NCBI RefSeq assembly: GCF_020171845.1
Contig: NZ_JAIVAM010000019.1
Span: forward strand, 1 to 64,000
Reading direction: 5' to 3'
DNA length: 64,000 nt
Source of the DNA: Cytobacillus kochii
GTDB taxonomy: Bacteria; Bacillota; Bacilli; Bacillales; Cytobacillaceae
Every line of letters begins with the position of its first letter. Within the stretch, counting starts at the first letter, position 1. Below the pieces are notes generated by a model. The model was given only the letters and a program-made list of their open reading frames with translations, was not told where the DNA came from and ran no database searches. Made by a program: the position numbers and the translations under genes. Shown here piece by piece: positions 25,025 to 33,915 of the stretch.

Positions 25025-25261
25025 TTAGACGGATTGCGATGGTGTTTTTACTGATTGTTTTGGAAGTAGCGTTTGGTTGATTTCTGAATATAAATCCTTT
25101 ATATTGACAGTGACAATTTTAGCCCCGATCTGTACGTGAACCATATTATCAAAGACTGCTGTAACGAGACCATTTAAAGACACGCTTGTTCCGATACTTA
25201 CATCTTTCTTTTCATTCTTTCTGATATTCGTAACTTTGTTATTTGCCATATTCTCCACCAT
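25025..25261 (-). CDS. Small hypothetical protein, possibly DUF2187/YkvS-like
   Basis: 78 residues (74 if the second ATG at 25249 is used). The middle reads SIGTSVSLNGLVTAVFDNMVHVQIGAKI, a small beta-rich pattern that reminds me of DUF2187/YkvS proteins, but the match is weak and by eye. The ends are polar (Asn/Lys-rich start, Ser/Thr/Pro-rich tail). GGTGGAG precedes both possible starts. It has its own terminator and lies next to the tetR gene on the same strand. No function assigned. Confidence 0.55.
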   Translation of the reverse strand: MVENMANNKVTNIRKNEKKDVSIGTSVSLNGLVTAVFDNMVHVQIGAKIVTVNIKDLYSEINQTLLPKQSVKTPSQSV

Positions 25262-25406
25262 CCATTCTTATAAATTATAAGTACAGAAGTTTTCTACTTC
25301 GTTTACACTATATCTCTTTATATTACCTGTTTATAGTAAAATAAACGTTTAAAGTGAAAATGTCCAGTAAAAAGGTTGGTCTTTTTATCGACAAATTTCT
25401 CTCATT

Positions 25407-26252
25407 CTATAATTGTAATAAATCATTCAGTTGCTTCTTTAAATCAGGATATTGATTAAAGTTAGTAATCATTCCTTTAATGACAGGAAGTCGAGGATAT
25501 TCCCTTTGGGTTTCTTCTTCTATCATGTCGAGGGAAACCTCTAATGTTTCTTTATCATCGCATTCTTGTATTTGTTGTCTAATATCTGCGATGGTAGTCG
25601 ATGGACTAGTATTTGGTAAAAATATATTAAATTTTTGCAGGAAACGGTTCATCTTAGCTTCAGTGATCAAAGGTTCTTCTTTTTTTAGACCCTCTGCTAA
25701 AGAGTCCATTCTATTTAATAAATAATCAGTCACATGCTCAGGCTTAAATATTTCTTTGTCAATAATTAATATTTTTACGTATGAATGAAAAAGACCATCA
25801 AGAAGTTGAGATAAATCCCATAAATAAGGAGTCATTTCTTCTCCATATATAGAAGATAAACTTTTGCGGTAAAATTCATTCATTTCAATTTGCTTTGTGA
25901 ATAACAATTCTTTTATTGATTCATTAATAGGTATGGTTTGTTCTCTTGTTTGAGTAATAATAAAATCCTTATGTTGGATTAACATATCAATGGTTGTATT
26001 GATTTGTGCCTTGAATTTTTCTCTTGCAGTAAGGTTCTTGTTGTCCCACTGCATGATTTCTTCAGTTAATTGATCAAAATAATATATTAATAAAGACTCT
26101 AACAATTTTTCTTTCGATTTAAAATATAAATAAAATGCACCTTTGGAAATGCCGCTATCAGTGGCGATATCTTGTACAGATGTGGCAGTATATCCTTTTT
26201 TAGCGAATAATTTGATCGCAGCTTCAATAATTATTTTTTCTTTTTCTTTCAT
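25407..26252 (-). CDS. TetR/AcrR-family transcriptional repressor
   Basis: 281 residues from the ATG at 26252, ten bases after AAGGAG. N-terminal helix-turn-helix: IIEAAIKLFAKKGYTATSVQ, then DIATDSGISKGAFYLYFKSK with the family's YxYFxSKexL. The ligand-binding half (residues 60-281) is longer than the usual 130 residues and shows no family I can name. It is divergent from the RND pump gene and the shared region holds a 14-bp palindrome in the pump promoter, so it most likely represses the pump until a ligand binds. Confidence 0.9.
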   Translation of the reverse strand: MKEKEKIIIEAAIKLFAKKGYTATSVQDIATDSGISKGAFYLYFKSKEKLLESLLIYYFDQLTEEIMQWDNKNLTAREKFKAQINTTIDMLIQHKDFIITQTREQTIPINESIKELLFTKQIEMNEFYRKSLSSIYGEEMTPYLWDLSQLLDGLFHSYVKILIIDKEIFKPEHVTDYLLNRMDSLAEGLKKEEPLITEAKMNRFLQKFNIFLPNTSPSTTIADIRQQIQECDDKETLEVSLDMIEEETQREYPRLPVIKGMITNFNQYPDLKKQLNDLLQL

Positions 26253-26314
26253 CTGTAACAACTCCTTAACCGAAGAAGTATCTCCGTGTTAACAAAAACT
26301 TCACAATAATATAA

Positions 26315-26344
26315 TTGACACATGACTGACCGGTCAGTTATATT
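26315..26344 (+). promoter_or_regulatory. Promoter of the RND pump with the TetR operator in its spacer
   Basis: TTGACA, 18 bases, TATATT. The perfect palindrome ACTGACCGGTCAGT (26325-26338) fills the spacer, so a bound repressor would block RNA polymerase directly. A second, weaker TGAC...GTCA pair lies at 26356-26369. The palindrome has the GACC/GGTC core common to TetR-family operators. Confidence 0.85.
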
Positions 26345-26561
26345 TATTGGTGATGTGACCCACTAGTCATATTCTATAGGATACCCGAGTTTGTCGTCAA
26401 GAAAACAAACAAAATAGATTCTATAGAACCAGTAATGGCTTCCTTTTGGGTATGATAGTTAGTATTCTTATTTGTTAGACTTCGTTTACACTGATTTCTA
26501 CTATATACATAATGGTTATCGGGTAAAGGAGAATCGAATTTTTAAAAAAAGAGGTGTCAAT

Positions 26562-29500
26562 GTGAAGGGCATAGTCAATTTCGTTTTAAAGAATAAGCTC
26601 GCTGTGTGGTTATTAACCATAATTATTACAGTTTCAGGTGTTTACTCAACTACACAGATGAAAACTGAAACAATCCCAGATATCTCTATTCCATTTTTGA
26701 TGGTAAATGGTGTTTATCCTGGTGCCACCCCTGAGCAGGTGATGGAAGAGGTTTCAGTGCCAATTGAACAGGCAGTTGAAGGACTTGAAGATGTCAATGC
26801 TGTTTATTCTAATTCAAGTGCGAATGTAGGAAGTATTCAAGTAGAATATAAATATGGCGCTGATATGGATGATAAAAAGGTTGAGCTAGAAAGAGCGATT
26901 GCTAATTTAGATCTTCCTGAAGATGTGGAAGAGCCGACTGTGACATCTATCAGCATGAATATGATGCCAGTAGTTGCACTTTCAATTAGTAGTACAGAAG
27001 AAGATATTGTTGGACTGACTGAATTAGTTGAAGATGTAATCTTGCCTGATATTGAAAAGATTGAAGGTGTAGCATCTGCAACAATGACCGGTCAACATAT
27101 TGAACAAGTTGAATTTACTTGGGATGAAGAAGAGCTAGCCAAGTTTGAATTGAATCAAGATGATGTAAAAGAACTGATTCAAGCAAGTGATATGGCATTA
27201 TCTTTAGGGTTATTTGATTTTGAAGAAGCTGAAGAAGCTGTTTCGGTAGATGGGAAAGTAACAACTATTGATGAGTTGAAAGAAATGATGATCCCAGTAA
27301 CACCAACTGCCGACCACCCACAACCATTTGTTGAGCTAAGTGAACTTGCTCAAATTGAACAAGTAGGTAAAGTAGAGTCTGTTTCTCGTACAAATGGAGA
27401 AAATGCGATTGCGATCCAAATTGTAAAAGGACAACAGGATAACACAGTAGATGTAGTTAATCTTGTAAAAGATTATGTTGAAGAAGAAACAGAAAAGTAT
27501 AATGGCCTTGCCATTGATATTTCTTTAGACCAGGGTGAACCGATTGAAAAGTCTGTTAGCACAATGGTTGAAAAAGCACTTTTTGGTGGTTTAATTGCTG
27601 TATTAATTATTTTACTCTTTTTAAGAGACTTTAAGTCAACGATTATATCCATTGTTTCTATTCCGGTGTCGATTTTTATGGCATTTTTAGTGCTTAATTG
27701 GTTGGATATTACGTTAAATATTATGACTCTTGGAGCGGTTACAGTAGCAATTGGTCGTGTAATTGATGACTCGATTGTTGTTGTGGAAAATATATACCGT
27801 CGCTTACATTTGAAAGAGGAAAAATTAAATGGTCGTGCTTTAGTAAGGGAAGCGACTATTGAAATGTTTAAGCCGATTCTTTCGTCTACATTAGTAACTG
27901 TGGCCGTTTTTGCGCCGTTAATTTTCGTAGGTGGAATGGTTGGTGAACTATTTGTTCCGTTTGCTTTAACGATGACATTTGCATTGGGCGCTTCATTAAT
28001 TGTTGCGATTACAATTGTCCCAGCCCTCTCTCATTTCTTATTTAAGAAAAAACTTTACGGTAAGAAAGAGGAGAGCAATCATAAAGAAGTAGGTAAACTT
28101 GCTTTATGGTATAAAGGCATTCTAAGTAAAGCGTTAAACCATAAAATTATTACGTCAGCTATTGCTATTCTTTTATTAGCTGGATCATTAGCATTGACTC
28201 CATTAATCGGTTTTAGCTTCCTTGGAAGTGAAGAAGAGAAGGTAATGTATTTAACATATACACCTGAAACCGGCGAGAAGATGGATATAACGGAAGAGAA
28301 TATTTCTGAAGTAGAAGAAGAATTATTAAAACGCGATGATATTGATATACTACAATTGTCCATTAATGACCCAGACAATGTAGATCCTGCTGCTATGATG
28401 ATGGGTGGCGGTGCTAGTGGGGCTCTTATGTATCTGATTTTTGATCCAGATATGAAGAACTTCCCAGAGGTAAGAGAAGAAATTGAAGAATATGTATTTA
28501 ATATTGAACAATCTGGTGAGTGGAAATCTCAGGACTTTTCTTCAATGGGTGCGAATACTAGTGAAGTAAGCTATACATTGTATAGTGAGGATTTAGATAA
28601 ACTAAATGATGCCGTGGCACAAGTGGAAGATGTCATGCATGATACCGATAACTTAGAAGATATTTCATCTACAGCAGAAGATGCTTATGTAGAACATATC
28701 TTAAAAGTTGAGCAAGCAGACGTTATGCAGTATGGCTTAACGACAGGTCAAATCGTTATGGCGTTAAACGATAAAGGTAATAGTGAAGTGCTGACAACTG
28801 TTCAAAGTGATGGTAATGAAATAGATGTCATTATTCAAACTGAAGCCGCTGAGCCTGCGAAATCAATTGATGAGTTATTAGATACACAGGTTCCGACTGC
28901 AACAGGCCAAGAAATGCCATTATCTGAGCTTGTTAATGTAGAAGAAGGGACAACATTAAATACATTGTCTCGTAGTAAAGGTGAGTACTATGCAACTGTC
29001 TCTGCCACAGTAACTTCAGATAATTTATCCAAAGTTACGAGTGAACTGGATAAAGGTATCGATGATTTAGACTTGGCACAAGGGGTAACTCTTGATGTTG
29101 CTGGTGTAACTGCAGATATGAACGAAACGTTTACGCAATTAGGTTTAGCAATGCTTGCCGCTATTGCGATTGTATATTTCATCTTAGTTGTTACATTTGG
29201 TGAGGGTGTTGCACCGTTTGCCATTCTGTTCTCACTACCGTTTGCAGTCATTGGCTCCTTTGTCGGATTATACATTGCAGGGGAAACAATCTCTGTTACG
29301 GTTATGATGGGTCTACTCATGTTAATCGGTATTGTTGTTACGAACGCTATCGTATTAGTTGACCGGATCATTCATATGGAAAGAGATGGTATGACGATGA
29401 GAGACGCTATTCTAGAAGCGGGTGCCACTCGTCTTCGTCCGATACTAATGACAGCTATTGCTACAATGGGTGCGCTGGTTCCATTATTATTTGGTTCAGG

Positions 29501-29651
29501 CGGTGGAGGCTTAATCTCTAAAGGATTAGGTATCACAGTTATCGGTGGTCTTGCAAGTTCGACCTTATTAACTCTAGTCGTTGTTCCTATTGTGTATGAA
29601 GTATTATCAAAAATGTTTAAAAAGAATCGAAAAGATGTTCAAGATAATTAA
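26562..29651 (+). CDS. RND-family efflux transporter (SwrC-like)
   Basis: 1029 residues from the GTG at 26562 (GAGGTG just upstream), an AcrB-type pump as in B. subtilis SwrC. Opening segment VNFVLKNKLAVWLLTIIITV, then FLMVNGVYPGATPEQVMEEV, the TM4 proton-relay acidic pair GRVIDDSIVVVENIYR, and matching second-half motifs MLIGIVVTNAIVLVDRI and ATRLRPILMTAIATMGALVP. The two large extracellular loops are strongly acidic. No membrane-fusion partner gene is adjacent, as in SwrC. Controlled by the divergent TetR. Substrates may be surfactant-like compounds or drugs; unproven. Confidence 0.93.
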   Translation: MKGIVNFVLKNKLAVWLLTIIITVSGVYSTTQMKTETIPDISIPFLMVNGVYPGATPEQVMEEVSVPIEQAVEGLEDVNAVYSNSSANVGSIQVEYKYGADMDDKKVELERAIANLDLPEDVEEPTVTSISMNMMPVVALSISSTEEDIVGLTELVEDVILPDIEKIEGVASATMTGQHIEQVEFTWDEEELAKFELNQDDVKELIQASDMALSLGLFDFEEAEEAVSVDGKVTTIDELKEMMIPVTPTADHPQPFVELSELAQIEQVGKVESVSRTNGENAIAIQIVKGQQDNTVDVVNLVKDYVEEETEKYNGLAIDISLDQGEPIEKSVSTMVEKALFGGLIAVLIILLFLRDFKSTIISIVSIPVSIFMAFLVLNWLDITLNIMTLGAVTVAIGRVIDDSIVVVENIYRRLHLKEEKLNGRALVREATIEMFKPILSSTLVTVAVFAPLIFVGGMVGELFVPFALTMTFALGASLIVAITIVPALSHFLFKKKLYGKKEESNHKEVGKLALWYKGILSKALNHKIITSAIAILLLAGSLALTPLIGFSFLGSEEEKVMYLTYTPETGEKMDITEENISEVEEELLKRDDIDILQLSINDPDNVDPAAMMMGGGASGALMYLIFDPDMKNFPEVREEIEEYVFNIEQSGEWKSQDFSSMGANTSEVSYTLYSEDLDKLNDAVAQVEDVMHDTDNLEDISSTAEDAYVEHILKVEQADVMQYGLTTGQIVMALNDKGNSEVLTTVQSDGNEIDVIIQTEAAEPAKSIDELLDTQVPTATGQEMPLSELVNVEEGTTLNTLSRSKGEYYATVSATVTSDNLSKVTSELDKGIDDLDLAQGVTLDVAGVTADMNETFTQLGLAMLAAIAIVYFILVVTFGEGVAPFAILFSLPFAVIGSFVGLYIAGETISVTVMMGLLMLIGIVVTNAIVLVDRIIHMERDGMTMRDAILEAGATRLRPILMTAIATMGALVPLLFGSGGGGLISKGLGITVIGGLASSTLLTLVVVPIVYEVLSKMFKKNRKDVQDN

Positions 29652-29660
29652 TTAATAAAT

Positions 29661-29694
29661 AACCCAAAGCATTGATGCTTTGGGTTATTTTTTT
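29661..29694 (+). terminator. Terminator after the RND pump
   Basis: AACCCAAAGCAT pairs perfectly with ATGCTTTGGGTT, followed by ATTTTTTT. Confidence 0.92.
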
Positions 29695-29846
29695 CATGAA
29701 GTTTATCTAATGAATAAGGGTAGCTTATAGCAAATATGGTTATCATTTGTTCTGCGATTACCTTAAAGAAGTATATTAAACTTTTTTTCAATACAGCTGT
29801 GATAATGTTAAAATGAACCAGAGTAAGGAAAAGGTGAGTGATAACA

Positions 29847-30647
29847 ATGGAAAAAAAGATAGGGTTTATCGGTTGTGGAAAAATGGCACAAGCGATTATT
29901 GGCGGCATATTAAAAAACGGTTTAGTCAGTCATCATGAAATGATTTCAAGTGCAAGAACGAAAGAAACACTACATAAGGTAGAAGAAAAGTATGCGATTC
30001 ATACAACCCACTCCAATAAAGAAGTGGCGAGAAGCGCCGAAGTAATCTTTTTAGCGGTTCCTCCTAATGATCATAAGGAAGTAATTGATGAAATAAAAGG
30101 GGAAGTAAATGAACATAGCATTATCGTAACCATTGCTGCTGGCATTACTCTACATGATATCGAAAAGTACTTTGAACGAAATGTAATGGCAGTACGTACA
30201 ATGCCAAATACACCTTCACTGGTTGGTGAGGGAATGAGTGTGCTAAGTAGCAACCAGTATATTAATGAAGAGAAATTAAGTAAAGTAATACGCATCTTTT
30301 CTGCTATCGGGAAAGTGGAAGTAGTGGATGAGTCATTAATGGATGGCATTCCAGCAATTAGCGGGTCTTCTCCTGCATATGTGTTTTTATTTATAGAAGC
30401 ATTGGCCGATGGAGCGGTAAAAGACGGTATACCAAGAGACACTGCTTATAAACTAGGTGCTCAGGCAGTATTAGGTGCAGCAAAGATGGTGCTTGAATCT
30501 GGTAAAAATCCTGGAATGTTAAAAGATGAGGTTTGTACCCCTGGAGGTGCGACTATTGATGCGGTCAGCAAGTTAGAAGAAACAGGATTTCGTTCATCTG
30601 TTCTCACTGCTATGAAAGCATGCAGCGAGAAGGTAAGAAGCTTATAA
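29847..30647 (+). CDS. proC: Pyrroline-5-carboxylate reductase
   Basis: 266 residues. Reduces pyrroline-5-carboxylate to proline. N-terminal NAD(P) fold KKIGFIGCGKMAQAIIGGIL, MAVRTMPNTPSLVGEGMS, AISGSSPAYVFLFIEALADG and the C-terminal signature DEVCTPGGATIDAVSKLEETGFRS are all present. The ATG at 29847 is nine bases after AAGGTGAG; the in-frame GTG at 29838 is too close. Stands alone between two terminators. Bacillaceae often have several paralogues, so it may be one of a set. Confidence 0.95.
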   Translation: MEKKIGFIGCGKMAQAIIGGILKNGLVSHHEMISSARTKETLHKVEEKYAIHTTHSNKEVARSAEVIFLAVPPNDHKEVIDEIKGEVNEHSIIVTIAAGITLHDIEKYFERNVMAVRTMPNTPSLVGEGMSVLSSNQYINEEKLSKVIRIFSAIGKVEVVDESLMDGIPAISGSSPAYVFLFIEALADGAVKDGIPRDTAYKLGAQAVLGAAKMVLESGKNPGMLKDEVCTPGGATIDAVSKLEETGFRSSVLTAMKACSEKVRSL

Positions 30648-30667
30648 GCAATAAGAGTTTTTATTTT

Positions 30668-30712
30668 AGCTGTAGCATCGTTAGCTTATTTTAAGCGATG
30701 CTGCAGCTTTTT
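30668..30712 (+). terminator. Terminator after proC
   Basis: AGCTGTAGCATCG pairs with CGATGCTGCAGCT (one G-T), followed by Ts. Confidence 0.82.
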
Positions 30713-30785
30713 GGCTTTCAAAGGGGATTAAAAAAATCGGCAAAAACAGTTGAAAATGTTAAGTAAGAAAGGCCTATAGATAGAT

Positions 30786-30816
30786 TGGTATATATTCATG
30801 AAAAAAGCATATACCA
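30786..30816 (+). promoter_or_regulatory. Inverted repeat upstream of the cystine symporter, possible operator
   Basis: TGGTATAT and ATATACCA are perfect complements with a 15-base gap, about 30 bases before the -35. In B. subtilis tcyP is controlled by CymR; whether this is a CymR site I cannot say. Confidence 0.4.
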
Positions 30817-30844
30817 TAAAGGATAATTAAATCGTAATTCATAC

Positions 30845-30873
30845 TTGACGTATAGGAATAATCGTATTATCAT
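30845..30873 (+). promoter_or_regulatory. Sigma-A promoter of the cystine symporter gene
   Basis: TTGACG, 17-base spacer, TATCAT, ending 37 bases before the start codon. Confidence 0.65.
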
Positions 30874-30909
30874 ATAAAATTGTGCAAAAGTAAGATATTA
30901 GGAGGGGTA

Positions 30910-32304
30910 ATGATGGATAATGTATGGTTTATTATTAACTTAGCATTAATGATTGGTTTTATTAGTTTATTATTTATTATGCAACGTAAACATATTTCAT
31001 TTTCTAAAAGAGTCTTTACGGCATTGGGAATAGGTATATTGTTTGGTTTAGCATTGCAACTGATTTATGGATCAACTTCAGAAGTATTGGCAAGGTCGAC
31101 GGATTGGTTTCAACTAGTTGGTGGGGGTTATGTTAAATTCTTACAAATGATTGTGATGCCACTCGTGTTTATTTCCATTTTAGGAGCATTTACAAGATTG
31201 AGCCTCTCAAGTAATATTGGTAAAATTAGTGTATTAATTATCGGAATACTACTTGGAACTACTGCTGTGGCTGCTATTGTAGGTATTGGTTCGGCAACCG
31301 TCTTTAATTTAGAAGCCATCCAAATTGAAGAGGGAGATGCAGAGGTCAGTAGAGGGACACAAATGGAAGAAACATCTCAATCACTAGCAGCTCAAACATT
31401 GCCTCAACAAATTTTAGAGTTACTTCCTGCAAACCCTTTTCTTGACTTAACAGGAGCGAGAGCGACTTCAACGATATCAGTCGTTATATTTGCAGCAATT
31501 TTAGGTATTGCCTACTTGGGCGTACGAAGAAAAACACCTGAGCAAGCAGAGATATTTGCAAAAATTGTCGATGCCTTTTATAGCATTATTATGCGTGTGG
31601 TTACACTAATCCTTAGATTAACTCCTTATGGCGTGCTTGCTATTATGACAAAGACAGTTGCGTTAAGTGATTTCTCTGCAATCTACAATTTAGGGAAATT
31701 TGTTATTGCTTCATATGTAGCGTTAGCGGTTATGATGCTAATTCACTTGTTATTATTACTATTTGTCGGATTAAGTCCACTACAATACTTAAGAAAAGCA
31801 TTTCCGGTGCTTGCGTTTGCCTTTACGTCAAGAACAAGTGCTGGGGCATTACCTTTAAATATTAAGGCGCAAAAATCATTAGGGGTATCAGATGGAATAG
31901 CCAATTTCGCAGGCTCATTTGGTCTCTCTATTGGACAAAATGGTTGTGCGGGTATTTATCCGGCTATGTTAGCTGTTATGATTGCACCTACGGTTGGGAT
32001 TAATCCATTACAACCAAGTTTTCTCCTTTCTGTTATCGCTATAGTTGTTATCAGCTCATTTGGCGTTGCGGGAGTAGGTGGAGGAGCAACTTTTGCAGCC
32101 ATTCTCGTCCTTTCAGCCTTAGATTTACCTATTGCTCTTGCGGGTTTATTAATCTCAATTGAACCATTAATTGATATGGGAAGAACAGCGGTAAATGTAA
32201 GTGGATCTATGACTTCGGGTATATTAACGAGTAAAATGACGAAAGATATCGACCAAGAAGTTTATAATGACCCACATAATAAAATTGAAGAAGTAGAAGT
32301 CTAA
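30910..32304 (+). CDS. tcyP: Sodium/proton L-cystine symporter (TcyP type)
   Basis: 464 residues (B. subtilis TcyP 463), dicarboxylate/amino acid:cation symporter family with about eight membrane segments. MQRKHISFSKRVFTALGIGI near the start and KFLQMIVMPLVFISILGAF match TcyP closely; the later FTSRTSAGALPLN and GGGATFAAILVLSALDLPIA segments form the substrate and ion site. Takes up cystine, another sulfur input beside the S-box operon at 16.6-24.6 kb. ATG at 30910 follows AGGAGGGG. Confidence 0.9.
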   Translation: MMDNVWFIINLALMIGFISLLFIMQRKHISFSKRVFTALGIGILFGLALQLIYGSTSEVLARSTDWFQLVGGGYVKFLQMIVMPLVFISILGAFTRLSLSSNIGKISVLIIGILLGTTAVAAIVGIGSATVFNLEAIQIEEGDAEVSRGTQMEETSQSLAAQTLPQQILELLPANPFLDLTGARATSTISVVIFAAILGIAYLGVRRKTPEQAEIFAKIVDAFYSIIMRVVTLILRLTPYGVLAIMTKTVALSDFSAIYNLGKFVIASYVALAVMMLIHLLLLLFVGLSPLQYLRKAFPVLAFAFTSRTSAGALPLNIKAQKSLGVSDGIANFAGSFGLSIGQNGCAGIYPAMLAVMIAPTVGINPLQPSFLLSVIAIVVISSFGVAGVGGGATFAAILVLSALDLPIALAGLLISIEPLIDMGRTAVNVSGSMTSGILTSKMTKDIDQEVYNDPHNKIEEVEV

Positions 32305-32332
32305 CTCATTCAATCCTATACTGGTAAAAAAG

Positions 32333-32400
32333 AAAATCCGAACACTCATCAATCAGATGCTTGCATTGCTTTAGCATTTGAAGAGGTGTTCGGATTTTTT
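32333..32400. terminator. Bidirectional terminator between convergent tcyP and purine permease genes
   Basis: AAATCCGAACAC pairs with GTGTTCGGATTT, enclosing a long partly paired loop; T-runs lie on both outer sides, so it serves both genes. Confidence 0.85.
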
Positions 32401-32433
32401 ATTTAGCCAATAGATGTTTCTATTCCTTCCACT

Positions 32434-33729
32434 TTAATGTGGTAAAAAGAGTAATTGAATGAGAAATAATACAGCGAAAATATAAACGAGTGGATGAACT
32501 TGTTTACCTTTGCCTTTAAATATTTTTAAGATGGGATGTGTTATAAACCCGAGTGCAATACCTGTAGCAATACTAGAAGTGAGCGGCATCGTCAAAATAA
32601 TTAAAAACGCTGGGAAAGCTTCATCAAACTCACCCCATTTAACTTTAACTAAGCTTCCCATCATTAAGCTACCAACAATTATGAGTGCAGGCGAAGTAAT
32701 GGCAGCAATGCCTGAAACCGCACTGACAAGCGGACTAAAGAATGCAGCAACGATAAAAAGGATACCTACTGTCAAAGAAGTTAGTCCGGTTCGACCACCG
32801 GCTGCAACCCCACTAGAAGATTCAATGAAAGCAGTTGTAGGGCTTGTTCCGAACATAGAACCGACAGATGTGGCTAATGAATCAGATAATAAAGCCTGTC
32901 TTGCACGTGGCAATTTATTCCCCTTCATTAAACCAGCTTGTTGGGCAACACCAATCATTGTTCCGGTTGTATCAAATATTGTTACTAATAAAAACGAGAA
33001 AACAACCGCATAAAGACCATGAGTGATGACGTCCCCAATAGCTGAAATGGGATTGAATACTAAAATGCCTTCTGGAAGCGAAGGTAAAGATGTTAGCCCG
33101 TCACTAAACTGTAGTTGCCCAGTAAAGAACGCGATTAAGCCTGTTATAATCATGCCGAAAAACAGTGCTCCAGATACATTTAATGCGATTAAAATGAGTG
33201 TGATGACTAAACCAACTAGCGTTAATATTGCCGAAGTTGCTGTTAAATCCCCTAAAGCCACAAGATTGCTAGGATCACTTGTAATAATGCCGGACATTCG
33301 CAGTCCAACAAATGCAATAAATAAACCAATACCAGCAGAAATTCCTGCTTTTAAGTTTTCTGGAATGGCTTCAATTAATTTTTCACGAAAAGCAGTTAAA
33401 GATAAAATCACAAAGATGAGACCTGCTACGAATACGGCAGCGAAAGCTGTTACATAATCTAAGCCCCCACCAACGACAGAATACGCAAAATAAGCATTTA
33501 ATCCCATACCGGGAGCGATAGCAATTGGATAATTAGCAAAAAGGGCCATCCAAAGTGTACCAACAACTGCTGCAATAATTGTTGCAGTAAAGACTTGATC
33601 AAATGGGACACCAGCGTCAGAGAGAATGACTGGGTTAACAACAACAATGTATGCCATTGTTAAAAAAGTTGTAAAACCGGCGAGTATTTCTGTTTTTGCT
33701 GTAGAATTGTTTTCTTTTAACTTAAACAT
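32434..33729 (-). CDS. Purine permease, AzgA/PbuG-type NCS2 family
   Basis: 431 residues, about 12 membrane segments. Family marks: TEILAGFTTFLTMAYIVVVNP at the start, IAIAPGMGLNAYFAYSVV, the VTIFDTTGTMIGVAQQAG segment and GTSPTTAFIESSSGVAAGGRTGLTSL. Imports hypoxanthine, guanine or adenine by proton symport; PbuG versus PbuO type cannot be settled. No purine riboswitch was found in the leader. It lies alone between terminators of its neighbours. Confidence 0.92.
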   Translation of the reverse strand: MFKLKENNSTAKTEILAGFTTFLTMAYIVVVNPVILSDAGVPFDQVFTATIIAAVVGTLWMALFANYPIAIAPGMGLNAYFAYSVVGGGLDYVTAFAAVFVAGLIFVILSLTAFREKLIEAIPENLKAGISAGIGLFIAFVGLRMSGIITSDPSNLVALGDLTATSAILTLVGLVITLILIALNVSGALFFGMIITGLIAFFTGQLQFSDGLTSLPSLPEGILVFNPISAIGDVITHGLYAVVFSFLLVTIFDTTGTMIGVAQQAGLMKGNKLPRARQALLSDSLATSVGSMFGTSPTTAFIESSSGVAAGGRTGLTSLTVGILFIVAAFFSPLVSAVSGIAAITSPALIIVGSLMMGSLVKVKWGEFDEAFPAFLIILTMPLTSSIATGIALGFITHPILKIFKGKGKQVHPLVYIFAVLFLIQLLFLPH

Positions 33730-33872
33730 TAGAATCCTCCAAGCTGTAAATACATGGTCGTGTGTAATAATACGAACGAAAAAAGGTCACATGGACTATA
33801 GTATTCGTTTTTATGAAGATTTTCAAGTTCTTTATAGTATTTGTTATATATGAGTTCTTATTAGAAGAAGAC

Positions 33873-33908
33873 AAAAAAATCCTTAAGGATGTAAACCCTT
33901 AAGGATTT
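33873..33908 (-). terminator. Terminator of the DUF47-pit operon
   Basis: On the minus strand AAATCCTTAAGG pairs perfectly with CCTTAAGGATTT and is followed by Ts, just after the pit stop codon. Confidence 0.9.
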
Positions 33909-33915
33909 GTATGCA

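Noticed and set aside
32510..33457. Long plus-strand frames opposite the purine permease
   Set aside because: Antisense shadows of a membrane-protein gene; no ribosome sites or homology.
33730..33870. Possible purine riboswitch before the AzgA-type permease
   Set aside because: The minus-strand leader lacks the TATAATC...core and conserved loops of the purine aptamer.
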